Shown: piece by piece, positions 10,201-19,103 of the stretch
How positions within the stretch are numbered: the stretch's first letter is position 1
Layout of the letters: every line of letters starts with the position of its first letter
Origin: JADLHS01 sp964539515
Lineage (GTDB): Bacteria; Verrucomicrobiota; Verrucomicrobiia; Limisphaerales; JADLHS01
Assembly: GCA_964539515.1 (NCBI GenBank)
Contig: CAZIJO010000001.1
Span: forward strand, 1 to 64,000
Direction of reading: 5' to 3'
DNA: 64,000 nt
Position numbers and translations under genes: made by a program
The notes under the pieces: generated by a model
What the model saw: the letters and a program-made list of their open reading frames with translations, nothing else
What the model was told of the DNA's origin: nothing
Database searches by the model: none

Positions 10201-10960
10201 CCTCCGGCAAAAATGGCAGACGCATGAAGCTTACGGGCGTGCCAGCTTCGCGGAAATCTACGGCGACGGGTTGCCCAAGACCAAAGTGCTGGAGGCCAAT
10301 TGGCTGGAATCCACCGTGTTTTTAAACGCAGGAGATCACTTCGAAGCCCGCCCGCTGCCGATTGAGGCGCAGATGGCCCCAGCATTTGGAATCTGTGTTG
10401 GCGACGCAGACGGGGATGGCCACGAGGATCTTTTTTTGAGTCAAAACTTCTTCGGCCTGCCACCGGAATCGGCCCGGTACGATGCAGGTCGGGGTTTGTG
10501 GCTGCGCGGCGATGGCCGTGGCGGGTTCCAGGCTTTGAGCGGCAACGAAAGCGGAATCAAGGTTTACGGCGAACAACGGGGTGCGGCTTTGGGTGACTTT
10601 GATCACGATGGCCGGCTGGACCTGGTCGTGGGCCAAAACGGAGCCGAAACCAGGCTGTTCAAAAATGCGGTTGGACGGCCCGGCTTGCGTGTGCGGCTGA
10701 CCGGACCTCCGGGCAACCTCGATGCGCTCGGGGCCGCCATCCGCGTGGTAACGGGAAATAAGCTGGGGCCGCTACGGGAAATCCAGGCAGGCTCTGGCTA
10801 TTTTTCGCAGAACACCTTCGAACAGATCATTCCGGCGGAGCCGAAGCCCACCGCACTCAAGATCCGCTGGCCGGGCGGAAGGACCCTCCAGGTCGAAATC
10901 GAAGCATCCGGTCGCGAATTGGAAATCGGCCCTGAAGGAAGGGTTGATCCACTGCCCTGA
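7229..10960 (+). CDS. Giant secreted protein with duplicated FG-GAP + ASPIC/UnbV units (CRTAC1-like)
   Basis: This gene encodes about 1243 residues from ATG at 7229, which has an AAGGGG just upstream and places a signal peptide (CLRLAASCGYLLIFGD) first; the frame also allows 7169. The layout copies the divergent neighbour: first FG-GAP propeller (LLNGSGVAAGDVDGDGWCDL, DLDGDGDLDLVV), ASPIC module at about 560-645 (KGIGARIKVSGGAV, CGGRYLSSDDPMRVF), proline linker (PSPPPPPLFVDVSS), second propeller beginning with FARQPLLPHRLSQAGPGITW, and a final ASPIC module at about 1155-1235 (DALGAAIRVVTG, GSGYFSQN, KIRWPGGRT). Similarity is high around the linker, where both share the HHEE-F-DDFARQPLLP motif, so the pair arose by duplication. 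It is followed by an HTTM gene on the same strand. Function unknown; extracellular or periplasmic. Confidence 0.92.
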   Translation: MRTFATISVSKCLRLAASCGYLLIFGDISGTSAEYQWLAGPGYRSTELNVAQPGRSGFTLMNSGLTGLTHSNLLAQQRHLTNQILLNGSGVAAGDVDGDGWCDLYVCRLDGPNALYRNLGNWKFAEVTQTAGVACDDLDATGAALVDLDGDGDLDLVVNSVGGGTHIFRNQGRGLFKPDAQILNPNKAGMSLALGDVDGDGFPDLYVANYRTTGLMDMPNTKFRLKVEEGRQVITAVNGRPVTEPDLVGRFAVNSRGGVEEHGEEDAFYRNVGGTNWVRLPFTGGAFLDEDGKVLQTPLYDWGLSVMIRDINQDGLPDIYVCNDFEAQDCIWINQGSLKFRLLPRLALRKGSFFSMGVDFADINRDGFDDFLVLDMASREHVQRMTQLGDSLSSILKVGEIESRPHYLLNTMQLNRGDGTYAEIGYLSGLDASEWSWTPAFLDVDMDGWEDVLITNGHERTARHLDWAERLARMRADKKLSGLEILQARTLFPRLDTANLAFRNRGDLTFVETGQSWGFDFRGVSQGLALADLDNDGDQDVIVNNLNGPLAVYRNNSGAARVAIRLKGQKPNTKGIGARIKVSGGAVAMQSQEIICGGRYLSSDDPMRVFAAGSATNKLRIEVLWRSGKQSVIAAAQADHLYEVEEPDTRAVALATPSPPPPPLFVDVSSLIKHVHHEETFDDFARQPLLPHRLSQAGPGITWWDMDGDGWDDLIIGSGQGGTLGVYRNDRQGGFTPMTGQPFNQILDRDQTAILGFKNAEGRRLLLAGLSNYADGQTNGSVFRQYDLATQQLVENFPGVASSTGPLALTDLNGNGQLSLFVGGRGIPGRYPEAASSLLFHQAKDGWVFDTDNSKALANVGLVNGAVFSDVDGDGDTDLVLACEWGPVRLFQNEKGRMQEITKEAGLNKYHGWWNGVATGDFNGDGRPDIVAANWGRNTKYEGVRGQPLRINYGDLLGRGGVDVLESYFDISTQSWMPWQPLRVAAAALPFLRQKWQTHEAYGRASFAEIYGDGLPKTKVLEANWLESTVFLNAGDHFEARPLPIEAQMAPAFGICVGDADGDGHEDLFLSQNFFGLPPESARYDAGRGLWLRGDGRGGFQALSGNESGIKVYGEQRGAALGDFDHDGRLDLVVGQNGAETRLFKNAVGRPGLRVRLTGPPGNLDALGAAIRVVTGNKLGPLREIQAGSGYFSQNTFEQIIPAEPKPTALKIRWPGGRTLQVEIEASGRELEIGPEGRVDPLP

Positions 10961-11125
10961 TCCGAAAATGGCGGTTGAATTAACTGCGACTGCAAAGACA
11001 GTTGCACGCAAGGTTTGAACATTGCTATATGGACTTGCCACCTGGCCGATAGAGTTGGAAGATCGCGCGCAATGAAGCTACGGCAAGCGCAATTCTCCTT
11101 ATCTCGTCTGCCGTTTAGATGGTAA

Positions 11126-12613
11126 ATGCCGCTCAGTTCGATGCCACAGCCCCTACGGAAACTCCGGTCCCCGAAATCTGCCAGTCGGTTGGATCTGTTC
11201 GGGATTGACCTGCGGTCCCTGGCGGCCTTTCGAGTTGCACTTGCCTTGTTGGTCCTGACGGATTTGAGCTTCCGCGCTCGGGTGCTGGAGGCGTTTTATA
11301 CCGATGCGGGTGTGCTCCCACGCTCTCTGGTTGACCTTCCGCTTCAGGGTTTCTCGCTGCACCTGCTCAGTGGGGCGCTCGCTTTCCAGGCCCTTCTATT
11401 TGGGTTGGCGGGACTATTCGCGCTGCTGCTGCTCCTTGGCTACCAAACCCGCTGGGCCGCCTTCGGTTCCTGGCTGTTGCTTTCGTCTTTGCACGTCCGG
11501 AATCTGCACGTCGTTAATGGGGGTGACGATTGGCTGCGGGCCATGTTGCTTTGGAGCATCCTTTTGCCTTTGGGAGCGCGTTGGTCACTTGACGCCAGGC
11601 GCGCACGTCCAAGATTGGCCGGCCCGATGTTTCTCTCACTGGCGAGCGCCGCGTTGCTGCTGCAATTCGCCTACGTTTACCTGTGTGCCGGGTTCACGAA
11701 GAGCGGCCCCCAATGGCATTCGACCGGTACCGCGATTCAGGCGGCGCTCGCCCAAGGTCACTGGGTTCGGCCGTTCGGCGAGTTTCTTCGCGGCTATCCG
11801 GAGTTGCTGAGAATCCTGACACCGACAGTGGCTTACTTCGAGATCGCGGCCGCATTGCTCCTGTTCCTGCCGGTTTTCACCGGAAGGATGCGTGGTTACC
11901 TCATCATCAGTTTCTGGTTGCTCCAATTGGGCTTTGGTCTGAGCTTACAGGTGCATTTGTTCCCCTGGATTTCAACCGCCGCGACACTGCCATTCATTCC
12001 TTCGAGCTTTTGGGACCGGCTGTCCATAGGGATTCCATGGATCGCGGAGTCCAAGCTGTGCACCGCATCGGTTCGTAACCATGCGCGACAGTTCCCGTAC
12101 AAGCCGGCTTGGGTTTGGTGGCTGCACCAAGCACTGGCTTCGTTCCTGATCGCCTGGGTGATGATTTCGGCCCTGACTTATTACACTTCGCTGGATTCGC
12201 CCGGTCTGCGGCGGCTGCGAAGCGTAGGTTACATCTTTGGATTGTTGTCCACCTGGCATATGTACTCTGCCCCATCCTCGCAAGCATCCACCTATGAAAT
12301 AATTGCGGAACTCAAGGACGGCTCGAGTATCAACCTCTTGTCCACCCCGGATGTGGGGCATACCACCAGCCGTACGCTCCGCTCCCACTGTGGCAGGATG
12401 TACCTGGCGGAGATGGCGAAACGCCATACCCAGCCGGCTGAACGGCAGCAATACCTCCTGTGGCTCACCCAACAGTGGAATCTTGTACAGCCATTAGACC
12501 GGCAGGTGCAGAATATCAAGTTTTTCGACGTGAAACGGGACGTTTTAACCCCCGGTCCTCTCCGGCGGGAACTGCTGTTGGAAGGTGATTTCAGGCACCC
12601 CGTTCCTCCGTGA
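11126..12613 (+). CDS. HTTM domain membrane protein (vitamin K-dependent carboxylase-like)
   Basis: This gene encodes a 495-residue multi-pass membrane protein. The region after about residue 20 (LDLFGIDLRSLAAFRVAL, then FYTDAGVLPRS) is the typical opening of HTTM proteins, the bacterial family that includes relatives of vitamin K-dependent gamma-glutamyl carboxylase. Hydrophobic stretches follow at roughly residues 75-105, 110-125, 135-150, 165-195, 235-255 and 260-285, with the motif HVRNLHVVNGGDDWLR between them. The C-terminal ~150 residues are more soluble. An alternative start is the second Met (11141). It is co-directional with, and 165 bases downstream of, the giant FG-GAP gene. Whether it carboxylates anything cannot be read from the sequence; most bacterial HTTM proteins are uncharacterised. 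Confidence 0.85.
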   Translation: MPLSSMPQPLRKLRSPKSASRLDLFGIDLRSLAAFRVALALLVLTDLSFRARVLEAFYTDAGVLPRSLVDLPLQGFSLHLLSGALAFQALLFGLAGLFALLLLLGYQTRWAAFGSWLLLSSLHVRNLHVVNGGDDWLRAMLLWSILLPLGARWSLDARRARPRLAGPMFLSLASAALLLQFAYVYLCAGFTKSGPQWHSTGTAIQAALAQGHWVRPFGEFLRGYPELLRILTPTVAYFEIAAALLLFLPVFTGRMRGYLIISFWLLQLGFGLSLQVHLFPWISTAATLPFIPSSFWDRLSIGIPWIAESKLCTASVRNHARQFPYKPAWVWWLHQALASFLIAWVMISALTYYTSLDSPGLRRLRSVGYIFGLLSTWHMYSAPSSQASTYEIIAELKDGSSINLLSTPDVGHTTSRTLRSHCGRMYLAEMAKRHTQPAERQQYLLWLTQQWNLVQPLDRQVQNIKFFDVKRDVLTPGPLRRELLLEGDFRHPVPP

Positions 12614-12757
12614 CGATTAGCGAGTTCGTCGCGTTTGCCCTCACCGGGCCTGCTTTCCACGCCAATAAAGAAACTGTTCAACACCCCATTTCTGCCGGAT
12701 GAGGTTCGTAAGGGACGAGGCTCACGCCACTTTTGGATATCGTGGACCACGAAAAAA

Positions 12758-12785
12758 AAGAGACCGGATTTGCATCCGGTCTCTT
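12758..12785 (-). terminator. Rho-independent terminator of the Ig/DUF1349 gene
   Basis: A perfect 12-bp inverted repeat (AAGAGACCGGAT / ATCCGGTCTCTT) encloses a 4-base TTGC loop. Read on the minus strand, the stem is followed by a run of eight T (the A-run at 12752-12759, which overlaps the stem foot by two bases). It sits 26 bases beyond the stop codon of the gene at 12812-15637 and is the clearest terminator in the window. Confidence 0.93.
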
Positions 12786-12811
12786 GTGAATTCAGAAACT
12801 ATACGTTTGGA

Positions 12812-15637
12812 TTACTCCAGCCTGTAGTATCGCGAAGCGTCCGTCGGCGAAACCACCTGGGGATTGCTTTGGCTTGGAGCATTGACGAAGGGGCCCGACA
12901 GCGAGGTCGAGGTCTTCAGCACTCCGCCCCCGGTCCAGGACAATGTGAGGACCCCGCCAACGGATGTAAGGTTGAGCACCCGCAAATCCTCAAAATGCGC
13001 GTACTTGGTATAGCCCAAGACCGTGGTATTGCCACCATTACAGGTAGCCAGCCCCAGCAATGCTGGATCCGCAATCAGATTTGTGGTGGTGCCAAATGCG
13101 GTCCAGTTGATTCCGTCGGTGCTTCGGAAAGCACTGGTCAGATTTCCTTGCCGCTTCAGGCGCAACCAAGCATTGGGCGGCGGGAAATTAGGAAGCCAGT
13201 TATTCTCTGGATTCTTCCATACCGGGGTTGCGGCATCGGTCTCGCGAACGTGGAAGCCCATCTGCCCGTTACCGCCTGGATTCCAAGTAATGTAGTTGAA
13301 TCGGCTCGAATCGGACGCAGATTCACGCAGCATGATCCCGTTACGATTGCCGGGGAGAGTCAAGGTCTCCTCCGCAATCTGGACTCGGACGTCAAAGTCC
13401 CCGGTGACCTGCCGGTAGGCAAAGTGGAAGTTGTCGCTGGCACCCCAAATATCCTGCCCGCCGGATTCAACTTCGAATTCAGCAGATGCGCTGTTATAAA
13501 TATATCCATAGGCGAATGCGGGATTGCCCAAGATGTCGGTGGTGGTTGTAATGGAGCCCTGCACGGTCCCGGACACATTTTGTCCACCCGGAGGAATTGC
13601 CGTTGCCGGGGTGCCGGTGTAATCCCGCACATTGGCCACTTTGATGGTAAAGGCGGCGCCCGGGGTGGATGAAAGGCCCGTAACATACAGCCGCACGCCC
13701 TTGTTGTTCAGGCGCAATTCGACCCCACCAATGCCAATGCCCCCGCTTACAAACGAGTAATTTGCGGGAACAACTGCCGTCACGGGATCAAGTTTCTCAT
13801 TGAAGGCAATGTCCACCGTAGTGCCATCCATGCTGCCGGCTGAGACAGCCACGGGAGGAACGGTATCAGGAATCACGGTCACATTGACATCAACGGAGGC
13901 GGCCGCCCCACTGATCGGATTAACGATGTTGAGCTTGTAGATACCGGAATCGGCCGCCCGCGCCGCCGGATTGTAGAGCTTGGGCTTGTTCGCGCCTTGC
14001 ATCACGGTTTTGGGCCACCGAAGCGTACCGTCGGCATTGGTGGCGGTCCCATCAATGGGAACACCGCCTTTGGTCCACTGGTAAGTATTCGGGCTGCCCG
14101 TCACGCCAACACTAATGGTAAGTGGATCCAGCTCGTTGATGGTGATCGAGGTTGGGGGCTGGGACGAAATAGCTGCGGCAACATTTTGAACGGTGAAAAT
14201 ACCGAAGCCATAGGCGCCGCCGGACCATACGAACGATGCTTTATCCAAGTTTGCCGGCGCACCGGTATCCGGATACAACGTCACGTCGCCGCAGTACCCC
14301 CACGTGTTTCCAATTCCGGAAGCCACCTTGATGTCGTACTCAGTGCAGGGCAGTTTCCAAGCGCCATTGGGGGCGATGCTGCCGTCCAGGCGGTGCACCC
14401 CGATCCAGCCCGGTTTGTGATAGTTCGTGCCGCTAAGCTGTCCGTACTGGTTGTCCCAACTCGGCATGGAGTAGCTGACAATATAATCGAGCGATTCATG
14501 GGCATCGATTGCCTGGCTCCAATTGCCGTCATAATATTGTTCGCCGTCCACCGGAATGACTTGGGGCAGTCCGTCCTTGCCAGCCGCCTCCCACACGAAC
14601 GCCGGGAGGTTGTTGGTGGCCGTTTCCTCACGGTCATAAATATAAATGGAATCAGTCGGTGTATAGGAGTACGGCGTGATGATGCGGGCCGGGTTACTGG
14701 GATCAGACTGGTAGCGGTTGGGACGTGCTCCGTATCCGGTTCCCGGGTAGTGGCCCGTGTAAACGGTCTCCAAGTTGGGACGGCTCGGATCCAGGCCGTG
14801 GCGGACAACTCGGGATGCCTGGCCGCCCAAGGCATACTCGCCTTTGCTGGTACCATTATCCCGGTTGTTGAGCTTGGCCAACGGGAAGAAATTGGTGCCA
14901 TCCGCCGTCTTGAACAACTGCGGTTGCTGGCCAGCGCGCCAAGTGCCGCCACCGCAAAATAGCAGGGTGCTTGTGCCCGAGCCGGTGACTCGGAACTCAC
15001 GCCAACGGAAGCTCTGATTCTGGTCCCCGCTAGTAGAGCCGTCCAACGGGTTGCCGTCGCAATCGCTCGCGCCGACCGTAGGCTCAGTCCAGGCGCAGCT
15101 CGGGGTGGACGACCAACTGTCCGTTCCCGTCTTTGCATACCGGAGGATTTTGTTCTTGTGCCCGTAGTAAAGTGTGCCGTCACCGGAAATGCCAAACTCG
15201 TTGAAGAAGTCCAACTGGTTGCCTTGACCAGTGATTACCACGGGTTGAATGCCGAAAACATGCGCAATCCCCATCGGGGCGCCGCTTGCCGCATTGATCC
15301 AAATCAGCGACCGATCCGGATACTGAGTCGCTAACGTCGCGTCAGCGCCAGTTGCCGTCGCTTCGTTGATGCCATTCTCGCGAACCAAGAGCAGGAAACG
15401 TGTGCTGTCGTAGGGCAGCAATTTACCGAACGAAACGTGCAACGAGGTGCCGTTATTTGCTTCGTTGGGGCTGTTGTTTGGAAAGCCCGCCGTTTTTCGC
15501 AGGATGGGGAGGCGGTTGGCCGCACTCATGCCCTCTTCGCCGTTCATGTGTTGCACCCAGACCGGGGTGATGACCTGCCCCACCGCAGCCGTGGCGATGG
15601 TGGACAGAACCAAGGCTGTCTTAATGGCTAATTTCAT
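12812..15637 (-). CDS. Secreted multidomain protein with Ig-like and DUF1349-type domains
   Basis: This gene encodes 941 residues with a clean signal peptide (MKLAIKTALVLSTIATAAVG). Residues ~20-490 form a large region of beta-propeller-like text with many Trp and Tyr residues that I cannot assign to a family. An Ig-like domain follows at about 500-585 (LDPLTISVGVTGSPNTYQW), then an SbsA/Big-type Ig-like stretch at about 595-665 (VDIAFNEKLDP). A DUF1349/concanavalin-like domain lies at about 715-880 (GDFDVRVQIAEETL, NGIMLRESASDSSRF, WLRLKRQGN). The last ~45 residues (LTLSWTGGGVLKTSTSLSGP ... YYRLE) match a C-terminal end that recurs on secreted verrucomicrobial proteins. It is a single-gene transcription unit with its own terminator. 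Carbohydrate binding or degradation at the surface is plausible but unproven. Confidence 0.88.
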   Translation of the reverse strand: MKLAIKTALVLSTIATAAVGQVITPVWVQHMNGEEGMSAANRLPILRKTAGFPNNSPNEANNGTSLHVSFGKLLPYDSTRFLLLVRENGINEATATGADATLATQYPDRSLIWINAASGAPMGIAHVFGIQPVVITGQGNQLDFFNEFGISGDGTLYYGHKNKILRYAKTGTDSWSSTPSCAWTEPTVGASDCDGNPLDGSTSGDQNQSFRWREFRVTGSGTSTLLFCGGGTWRAGQQPQLFKTADGTNFFPLAKLNNRDNGTSKGEYALGGQASRVVRHGLDPSRPNLETVYTGHYPGTGYGARPNRYQSDPSNPARIITPYSYTPTDSIYIYDREETATNNLPAFVWEAAGKDGLPQVIPVDGEQYYDGNWSQAIDAHESLDYIVSYSMPSWDNQYGQLSGTNYHKPGWIGVHRLDGSIAPNGAWKLPCTEYDIKVASGIGNTWGYCGDVTLYPDTGAPANLDKASFVWSGGAYGFGIFTVQNVAAAISSQPPTSITINELDPLTISVGVTGSPNTYQWTKGGVPIDGTATNADGTLRWPKTVMQGANKPKLYNPAARAADSGIYKLNIVNPISGAAASVDVNVTVIPDTVPPVAVSAGSMDGTTVDIAFNEKLDPVTAVVPANYSFVSGGIGIGGVELRLNNKGVRLYVTGLSSTPGAAFTIKVANVRDYTGTPATAIPPGGQNVSGTVQGSITTTTDILGNPAFAYGYIYNSASAEFEVESGGQDIWGASDNFHFAYRQVTGDFDVRVQIAEETLTLPGNRNGIMLRESASDSSRFNYITWNPGGNGQMGFHVRETDAATPVWKNPENNWLPNFPPPNAWLRLKRQGNLTSAFRSTDGINWTAFGTTTNLIADPALLGLATCNGGNTTVLGYTKYAHFEDLRVLNLTSVGGVLTLSWTGGGVLKTSTSLSGPFVNAPSQSNPQVVSPTDASRYYRLE

Positions 15638-16367
15638 TCTTTGTTCTTAAGGGTTTTTACTGTTTTTTCTTACCAATGCTTCTACCGAAGTCGATTAATT
15701 CGGCAAAACGTAGCCCGAGCAGTAACTCGGTCTAACTTTGGATTGAAGGCATCTTTACCAGTCCGGCATGGCGGGTCAAGAAAATTGTTTTAAAAATTTC
15801 CCCGCATTGGAATTTGGCCCCACCTTCACAGACGTTTACCACAAGCCTGCGTCATCCGTCCCTTTTTCGTCCGAGTCCCGAATAGTTTCACGGTTGTTGC
15901 TGCAGCAGGACTTTAAACTTCGATCGCGGCGATTCCCTCCCAGCCGGCGAGGTGGTGAAGACAGAGTCGGCGTTGCAGCGCTGGAGGGGTACGCACGTCC
16001 TCGGGCGCAGTAAATCCCCACGCTTGGAGGTTTAAACTGGCCAAGAGGCCTTCGAGCGTTCCACCTCGCCCTGACCGGGGACGGTCACGCTCCGGCCCCG
16101 CCCACTTCTAACCGCCCCATCACCATCCCGACGCAACCGATTCATCTTGTTTTGCCAGACGCTTTGATTGTCTTTGCAGTGCCATCTCCCAACCTCGCCG
16201 TGGGCTGTGAAGATTCTTCTAACGCAGAGGACGCAAAGGTTGGCGCAGAGGAACGCCGCGGTGAGGTCTCCTTGCGGCCTTTGCGAGGACCATTGAGTCC
16301 TCGTCGTTTAATCCGGCTGCCCAGCGTTTTGGTTGTGGCTTGGCCGCGCGATGGCCTTGATCCATTC
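15638..16367. other. Gene-free stretch with one interspersed-repeat-like segment
   Basis: These 730 bases hold no convincing gene on either strand. The right-hand part (15638 to about 15750) is AT-rich and should contain the promoter of the minus-strand gene starting at 15637. The only structured element I see is the cgcagagg/cgcaaagg repeat annotated separately at 16219-16286. Confidence 0.6.
16219..16286 (-). repeat. Degenerate interspersed repeat (cgcagagg/cgcaaagg type)
   Basis: On the minus strand this reads as alternating CTCTGCG, CCTTTGCG and TTGCGTCC words. Such words resemble non-coding repeats I recall from many bacterial genomes. It lies just past the stop of the esterase gene. 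I see one copy only in this window, so family membership is recalled rather than shown here. Confidence 0.45.
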
Positions 16368-18893
16368 TTACTCGGAATCCCGCCAGGCGAACTCGCCTTT
16401 TGCAACGCTCCAATCCAGCCCGAAGAAGCCGGCCGCCCGAATCCCCTTGAAGCCATCCGTCAACATTCCAGGACCGATGATGGTAAGGTCGGGATAAGCC
16501 ACCCCAGCCAGGAAATAAGGCAATCGATCCGTCAATTTCATCCCTGGCACTCCCGTCCCCGTTACGACACCGACGCAGGCGCGGTCACTTCCCGGGCGTG
16601 GACGCAGAAACAGGCAGGCCAGATCCGAACCGGTGGTCCGGCGCTCGCCTACGCGAATTTCGCCGCGCCGCACCTGCACCGGACTGTCCTTCAGCAACGC
16701 CGGCCAGGCGAGGTTGGATTCCGCGTGGCCGTAAAGGATCACCCCGCGGTCCGGTTCCGCTTTGGGGTCAAAAGCTGTGTCGGGAATCACGTCCACTGAC
16801 GCGTTTCCCCGATACCAGAAGGACTCGGCATCAAAGCGGGCTTTGTTGAAGGCCCAGGCTTTCTCCTCCGGCGTTCCTTTCGTCCCGTAAACGAACATCA
16901 TCCGATCCCGAAAAGCCGCCTTGAATGGTCCGTAACGATGCGGGCCTTTCTCCGCAAGCGAGGGTTCAGCACTCAGATTCCATTTGTCGTCCTGGCGGGC
17001 CAGCCAGATTCGGTTCTTTACCGGCCAGGGAATTTTCTCGAACGTCTGTCCATCCACCGTCACTCGGAGCGGATCTCCCGGTTGGGCTTGGTCCAGCCGC
17101 AACGCGAGCCGGGCGACGTTTTTGGTGGTGCCGGAGAACCGCCGCTGCCAGGGATCCCATTGCAAGTTGACCGATGCGGGCGCCAGCGGGCTGAGTTGGG
17201 CCTCGATGCTCGCCCAATGCGATTGCGCCGAAATTCCTGGATTCACCGTCGTGAAATCAACCTGACGCACACCCTCCAGCGGTGGTCGTGCGTGCCGGGC
17301 AAAGAAGTCAAACATGGGCGGCCAATCGACGCATTCGGCCCCCGGTTCATCGGACGTTTCCCACCAGTGTCCCGCGCCGGGTTGCTCGTGCCCGGCAAGG
17401 TCATGATGGAACGGCTTCAACTTATCGCGCATCGTCCGCGCTTCGGTTACCGGGACGTTGTCATCCGCGTCGCCGTGCAGGATATAAACTCCCAACTGTG
17501 CCAGGTTGGTGGCCATCAGCAGGGTGTCGCTGGAATTTGCGGCGCGGCGCAGCAGGTCCGCCTCGGCATTGTTGGTCGGCCAGCGTGCAGGACGGGCGTA
17601 GGAAAAGAAGCTGATCCATCCCGCGCTCGGCCCGACGGCGCCGAACAAATCCGGGTAGGTGCTGGCCAAATACCAGGAGCCGTGGCCGCCCATCGAGTGG
17701 CCCGTCAGATAGATTCGCTGTGGATCGGGGGCCAACTCGCGATTGGCTAGGTCCAGAACTTCCAGGGCATCCAGCCGGCCCCAGTCCTCCCAGTCGAATC
17801 CATACGGACGACGGTTGGTGGGCGCCACAATATGTCCCCACGTCTTGCTGGCGTACGCCTCCGCCTGTCCAATGGCTTCCACTCCGGCACCGTGCAATGA
17901 CAAGAAGAGGGCTGGACGCGGCCCTCCCGGACGGGGCGGGCGGGCGGGATTAAGCGCATAATACTGCACACTGCCGTCAATTTCGCTTACGAAGGTCCGC
18001 TTCTGGCTTTGCCACGGCTGACGTACTCGGAGCGACGTGCGGGCGTGATCGAGAATGATTTCATTCGCCGGGTCCTTGGTTGTTAATTCCAGTTCCAGGA
18101 CGCCCAGCTCATTCGTCGCCGGCGGCTTGCCTTCCAGACGGATCCCTACTTTGCGAATGGTCAGAGGTGGAATCGAGGGCAATGGGGTGACGGCGGGTTG
18201 GCCGTTCATCAGCACCGTGCGGATCGCCAAATCATCGCGCCGCTCGGTCGTGGCATTGATCACCACCAAGGCGCCCCAGGATTTCGTGGGCTCATTCAGG
18301 ATCAAATCCGGCAGCGTCAAATCTCCCAGATCCAATGCCACCCCCGCCTTGGGCTCGACCAGTGCGGCTTTCAACCTGCCCCGCCCGGCTTGGAACAGGA
18401 AATCATTCGTCCCGCTTTTCAACAACACTGGCAAACGGACGTAGCCGTAAGCATAAGTGTCACCGGCCCGGGGTTCGCCATTCACATAAACCATCGCGTG
18501 GCCGGCGGCTTCGAGCACCAGGACCTTGGTTTGCTCGCTGACGACCGACATATAAGCGTAGCCGCCACGGAGCGCCTCGTGCTCGAACCAGCCATTGGTT
18601 CCCAGCGCAAGGTTCGTCCAACTTAACGTTTGCCCCTCCGGGGACGCTACGGTTTCACCGGCCGAGGGTCGCGTCCAGCGCCCGGCGATGATCCCCGCCT
18701 CGATGGCATCGCTATGCACCGCGGAACGCCCCGATCGGCCCGGTGGTTTAATCACCAAGGCCGTCTGCCAAACGAGTGGCGTGGTGGCTGCCATCGGTTC
18801 CCCGGTGGCGTTTGCCGCCGCACTCAAATCGCCGGCCGATAGAATTCCGGCCAGCAAACAAATCAATCGCGAACCGAGTTTGGAGTTTTTCAT
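16368..18893 (-). CDS. Secreted alpha/beta-hydrolase (prolyl-oligopeptidase/esterase type)
   Basis: The chosen ATG at 18893 gives 841 residues and begins with a signal peptide (SRLICLLAGILSAGDLSA); the frame is open to 19013 but the extra 40 residues look non-coding. Residues ~25-320 are beta-rich and resemble the N-terminal sandwich of secreted esterases. The catalytic domain spans about 330-560: a nucleophile elbow GHSMGG with Ser near residue 400, an acid candidate in LHGDADDNVPV near 475, and a His candidate in GAGHWWETSDEPG near 509. The C-terminal ~270 residues (a second beta-rich region) have no assignment. It probably hydrolyses esters or peptides on polysaccharides outside the cytoplasm. 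It is co-directional with DUF554 and OYE genes upstream. Confidence 0.85.
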   Translation of the reverse strand: MKNSKLGSRLICLLAGILSAGDLSAAANATGEPMAATTPLVWQTALVIKPPGRSGRSAVHSDAIEAGIIAGRWTRPSAGETVASPEGQTLSWTNLALGTNGWFEHEALRGGYAYMSVVSEQTKVLVLEAAGHAMVYVNGEPRAGDTYAYGYVRLPVLLKSGTNDFLFQAGRGRLKAALVEPKAGVALDLGDLTLPDLILNEPTKSWGALVVINATTERRDDLAIRTVLMNGQPAVTPLPSIPPLTIRKVGIRLEGKPPATNELGVLELELTTKDPANEIILDHARTSLRVRQPWQSQKRTFVSEIDGSVQYYALNPARPPRPGGPRPALFLSLHGAGVEAIGQAEAYASKTWGHIVAPTNRRPYGFDWEDWGRLDALEVLDLANRELAPDPQRIYLTGHSMGGHGSWYLASTYPDLFGAVGPSAGWISFFSYARPARWPTNNAEADLLRRAANSSDTLLMATNLAQLGVYILHGDADDNVPVTEARTMRDKLKPFHHDLAGHEQPGAGHWWETSDEPGAECVDWPPMFDFFARHARPPLEGVRQVDFTTVNPGISAQSHWASIEAQLSPLAPASVNLQWDPWQRRFSGTTKNVARLALRLDQAQPGDPLRVTVDGQTFEKIPWPVKNRIWLARQDDKWNLSAEPSLAEKGPHRYGPFKAAFRDRMMFVYGTKGTPEEKAWAFNKARFDAESFWYRGNASVDVIPDTAFDPKAEPDRGVILYGHAESNLAWPALLKDSPVQVRRGEIRVGERRTTGSDLACLFLRPRPGSDRACVGVVTGTGVPGMKLTDRLPYFLAGVAYPDLTIIGPGMLTDGFKGIRAAGFFGLDWSVAKGEFAWRDSE

Positions 18894-19103
18894 GATGGCA
18901 CTGGGTGGTTGATGAAACTGACCTATTGAACGGCTCGAAAACGCAAATGGCAAGGAGCGCGTTTGGCGGCAGCGGCCTGGTTTGGAAGGGCGGGGCGGCC
19001 GACGAGCCGACAAGCAAGGACGGTTGCCGCACGGAACAACCGATTTGTACCACTCCCCGTTTGGCTTGACCTCGATCTGGTAACTGGGCCGGTTGGAGAG
19101 CCA

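Noticed and set aside
16152..16799. 215-residue plus-strand frame across the gap and the esterase gene end
   Set aside because: The first part is the translated interspersed repeat and the rest is antisense to the esterase.
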